Shown here: in pieces, positions 5,442 through 6,642 of the stretch
Numbering within the stretch: position 1 is the stretch's first letter
How the letters are laid out: every line of letters starts with the position of its first letter
Assembly (NCBI GenBank): GCA_020199975.1
Contig: JAIVJP010000032.1
Span: 1 to 6,642 of the forward strand
Length of the DNA: 6,642 nucleotides
Direction of reading: 5' to 3'
Source of the DNA: Acidobacteriota bacterium
Lineage (GTDB): Bacteria > Acidobacteriota > Blastocatellia > Pyrinomonadales > Pyrinomonadaceae
Notes under the pieces: generated by a model
The model's input: the letters and a program-made list of their open reading frames with translations, nothing else
Database searches by the model: none
What the model was told of the DNA's origin: nothing
Translations under genes and position numbers: made by a program

Positions 5442-6642
5442 ATGTTCAGAAGGATCAGAAAACATCATCTGATTAATGCTCTGTCTTCTATCACCGCTGT
5501 AGTTCTAGCGGTCTGGATTGGTCTGTCTTTCCCTACTCTGGGCCAGATAAACGCGCGACCTGCGGTAGAGCGACCTACGGTAGAAAAGAGTAATGATGGG
5601 ACAAGTGACTTCCCGGTCAGCTTCACAGATGTGGCTAACCGTGCCGGGCTTTCTGATCCGATTATTTACGGCGGTCTTGAGCCCACGATCAAGTTATATC
5701 GAAACCAACGCAACGGCAGCTTCTCAGACATTACTGCTAAGGCAGGCCTGCGGCGTGCGGGCTGGGCATCGGCGATTTGCGCCGGTGATTACGATAACGA
5801 TGGGTACGAAGATTTGTACCTAACTTATTGGGGCCAAAACGCACTTTATCGGAATAATGGCAACGCCACGTTCACAGACATGACGCAGAAAGCGTCACTC
5901 GGCACGAAAGGCACCCGCTGGGGCTCAGGCTGCACTTTCGTCGACTATGATCGCGACGGAAAGCTCGATTTATTTGTAGCACACTATTTGAAGTTCGATC
6001 TCGAAACAGCGCCAGAGCCTGGAAAGGGTGCGAATTGCACATGGAAAGGCATCCCCGTAAATTGCGGACCGAAAGGTTTACCCACCGATATTAATCTTCT
6101 CTATCACAACAATGGTGACGGCACATTTGCAGATGTGTCCGACAAATCAGGCATCGCTAAAGTTGAGGGCCGCTACTCGATGACGGCGATTACGACCGAC
6201 TTAAATAACGACGGCTGGCCCGACATATATGTGGCCTGTGATTCGACAGCCAGTACTCTTTACCGCAACAATCGTGACGGAACGTTTACAGATGTTGCTC
6301 TGGAAACTGGTACTGCTTATAACGAAGATGGTCAAGCGCAGGCTGGAATGGGTGTGGCCATCGGCGACTACAATGGGGACGGCTTTTTAGACATCTTCAA
6401 AACTCATTTCGCAGATGATCTGCCCGTGCTTTACAAGAATACTGGACGCGAATTCTTCGAGGATGCATCGAGAGCAGCGGGTTTCGATCACACACGCTAT
6501 GTGGAGTGGGGAACCGGATTCGCCGATTTTGACAACGATGGTTGGCCCGACATAATGATCGCCACCGGCAACGTCTACCCCGAGGTCGAGAAACTCTTTA
6601 AAGAATATCCACATCGAGGCCCACGCCTTGTTTACCAAAACC
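5442..6642 (+). CDS. CRTAC1-family exported FG-GAP/VCBS-repeat protein (3' end outside window)
   Basis: The first 400 residues of a secreted beta-propeller protein; the frame is still open at the window edge. In this family the missing part usually ends in an ASPIC/UnbV domain. The N-terminus MFRRIRKHH plus a hydrophobic stretch (residues 12-33) is a signal peptide or anchor, which favours this ATG over GTG codons at 5370 and 5388. Five calcium-loop motifs are visible: DYDNDGYEDL (116), DYDRDGKLDL (168), DLNNDGWPD (253), DYNGDGFLDI (309) and DFDNDGWPDI (362). They alternate with LYRNxxxGTFTD repeats. Cys199 and Cys208 in NCTWKGIPVNCGP are typical of the family and may form a disulfide. Between IYGGLEP (75-81) and KLYRNQRNGSF (84-94) the first FG-GAP unit seems missing. 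No strong Shine-Dalgarno is seen. Function in bacteria is unknown; binding of protein or glycan is likely. Confidence 0.9.
   Translation, partial: MFRRIRKHHLINALSSITAVVLAVWIGLSFPTLGQINARPAVERPTVEKSNDGTSDFPVSFTDVANRAGLSDPIIYGGLEPTIKLYRNQRNGSFSDITAKAGLRRAGWASAICAGDYDNDGYEDLYLTYWGQNALYRNNGNATFTDMTQKASLGTKGTRWGSGCTFVDYDRDGKLDLFVAHYLKFDLETAPEPGKGANCTWKGIPVNCGPKGLPTDINLLYHNNGDGTFADVSDKSGIAKVEGRYSMTAITTDLNNDGWPDIYVACDSTASTLYRNNRDGTFTDVALETGTAYNEDGQAQAGMGVAIGDYNGDGFLDIFKTHFADDLPVLYKNTGREFFEDASRAAGFDHTRYVEWGTGFADFDNDGWPDIMIATGNVYPEVEKLFKEYPHRGPRLVYQN

Noticed and set aside
5193..5468. Minus-strand open frame of 91 codons
   Set aside because: It covers the palindromic repeats and the start of the FG-GAP gene, and its translation resembles no protein family I know.

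Overview
The window looks like a chromosomal segment of a Gram-negative, mid-GC bacterium, most plausibly an acidobacterium of the Blastocatellia type. This is inference from gene content: an exported CRTAC1/FG-GAP protein, an exported TPR protein, a SusB-like GH97 enzyme without SusC/SusD neighbours, and gene gaps filled with palindromic repeats. No 16S or other phylogenetic marker is present.

Layout. Positions 2-225 (+) hold the 3' remnant of an ISKra4-family transposase with an internal deletion and frame change. Positions 306-1286 (-) encode a complete RbsB-like periplasmic sugar-binding protein, with a Shine-Dalgarno and a near-consensus -35/-10 promoter (1382-1410, -) in front of it. 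No transporter permease or ATPase gene is visible; the IS remnant lies where the rest of the operon might be expected. Positions 1287-1961 are non-coding. They hold that promoter, a 9-bp tandem repeat next to its -35 box, and a large imperfect palindrome (about 1540-1841).

The right-hand part is on the + strand. It holds a secreted GH97 glycosidase of the inverting, SusB-like type (1962-4115), an exported protein made almost wholly of TPRs (4134-5186, 18 bases after the GH97 stop), a repeat-filled spacer with a three-hairpin cruciform element (5253-5337), and the first 400 codons of a CRTAC1-family FG-GAP/VCBS protein (5442 to the window end, truncated by the window).

Working together (inference): GH97 would release glucose or another hexose from alpha-linked glycans in the periplasm, and the binding protein could capture sugars. 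The TPR and FG-GAP proteins look like exported scaffolds or binding proteins of unknown partner. I found no defence system, CRISPR array, tRNA or rRNA. The most unusual signals are the large palindrome, the cruciform element, the orphaned sugar-binding protein beside the IS scar, and an apparently missing first FG-GAP blade in the last gene.
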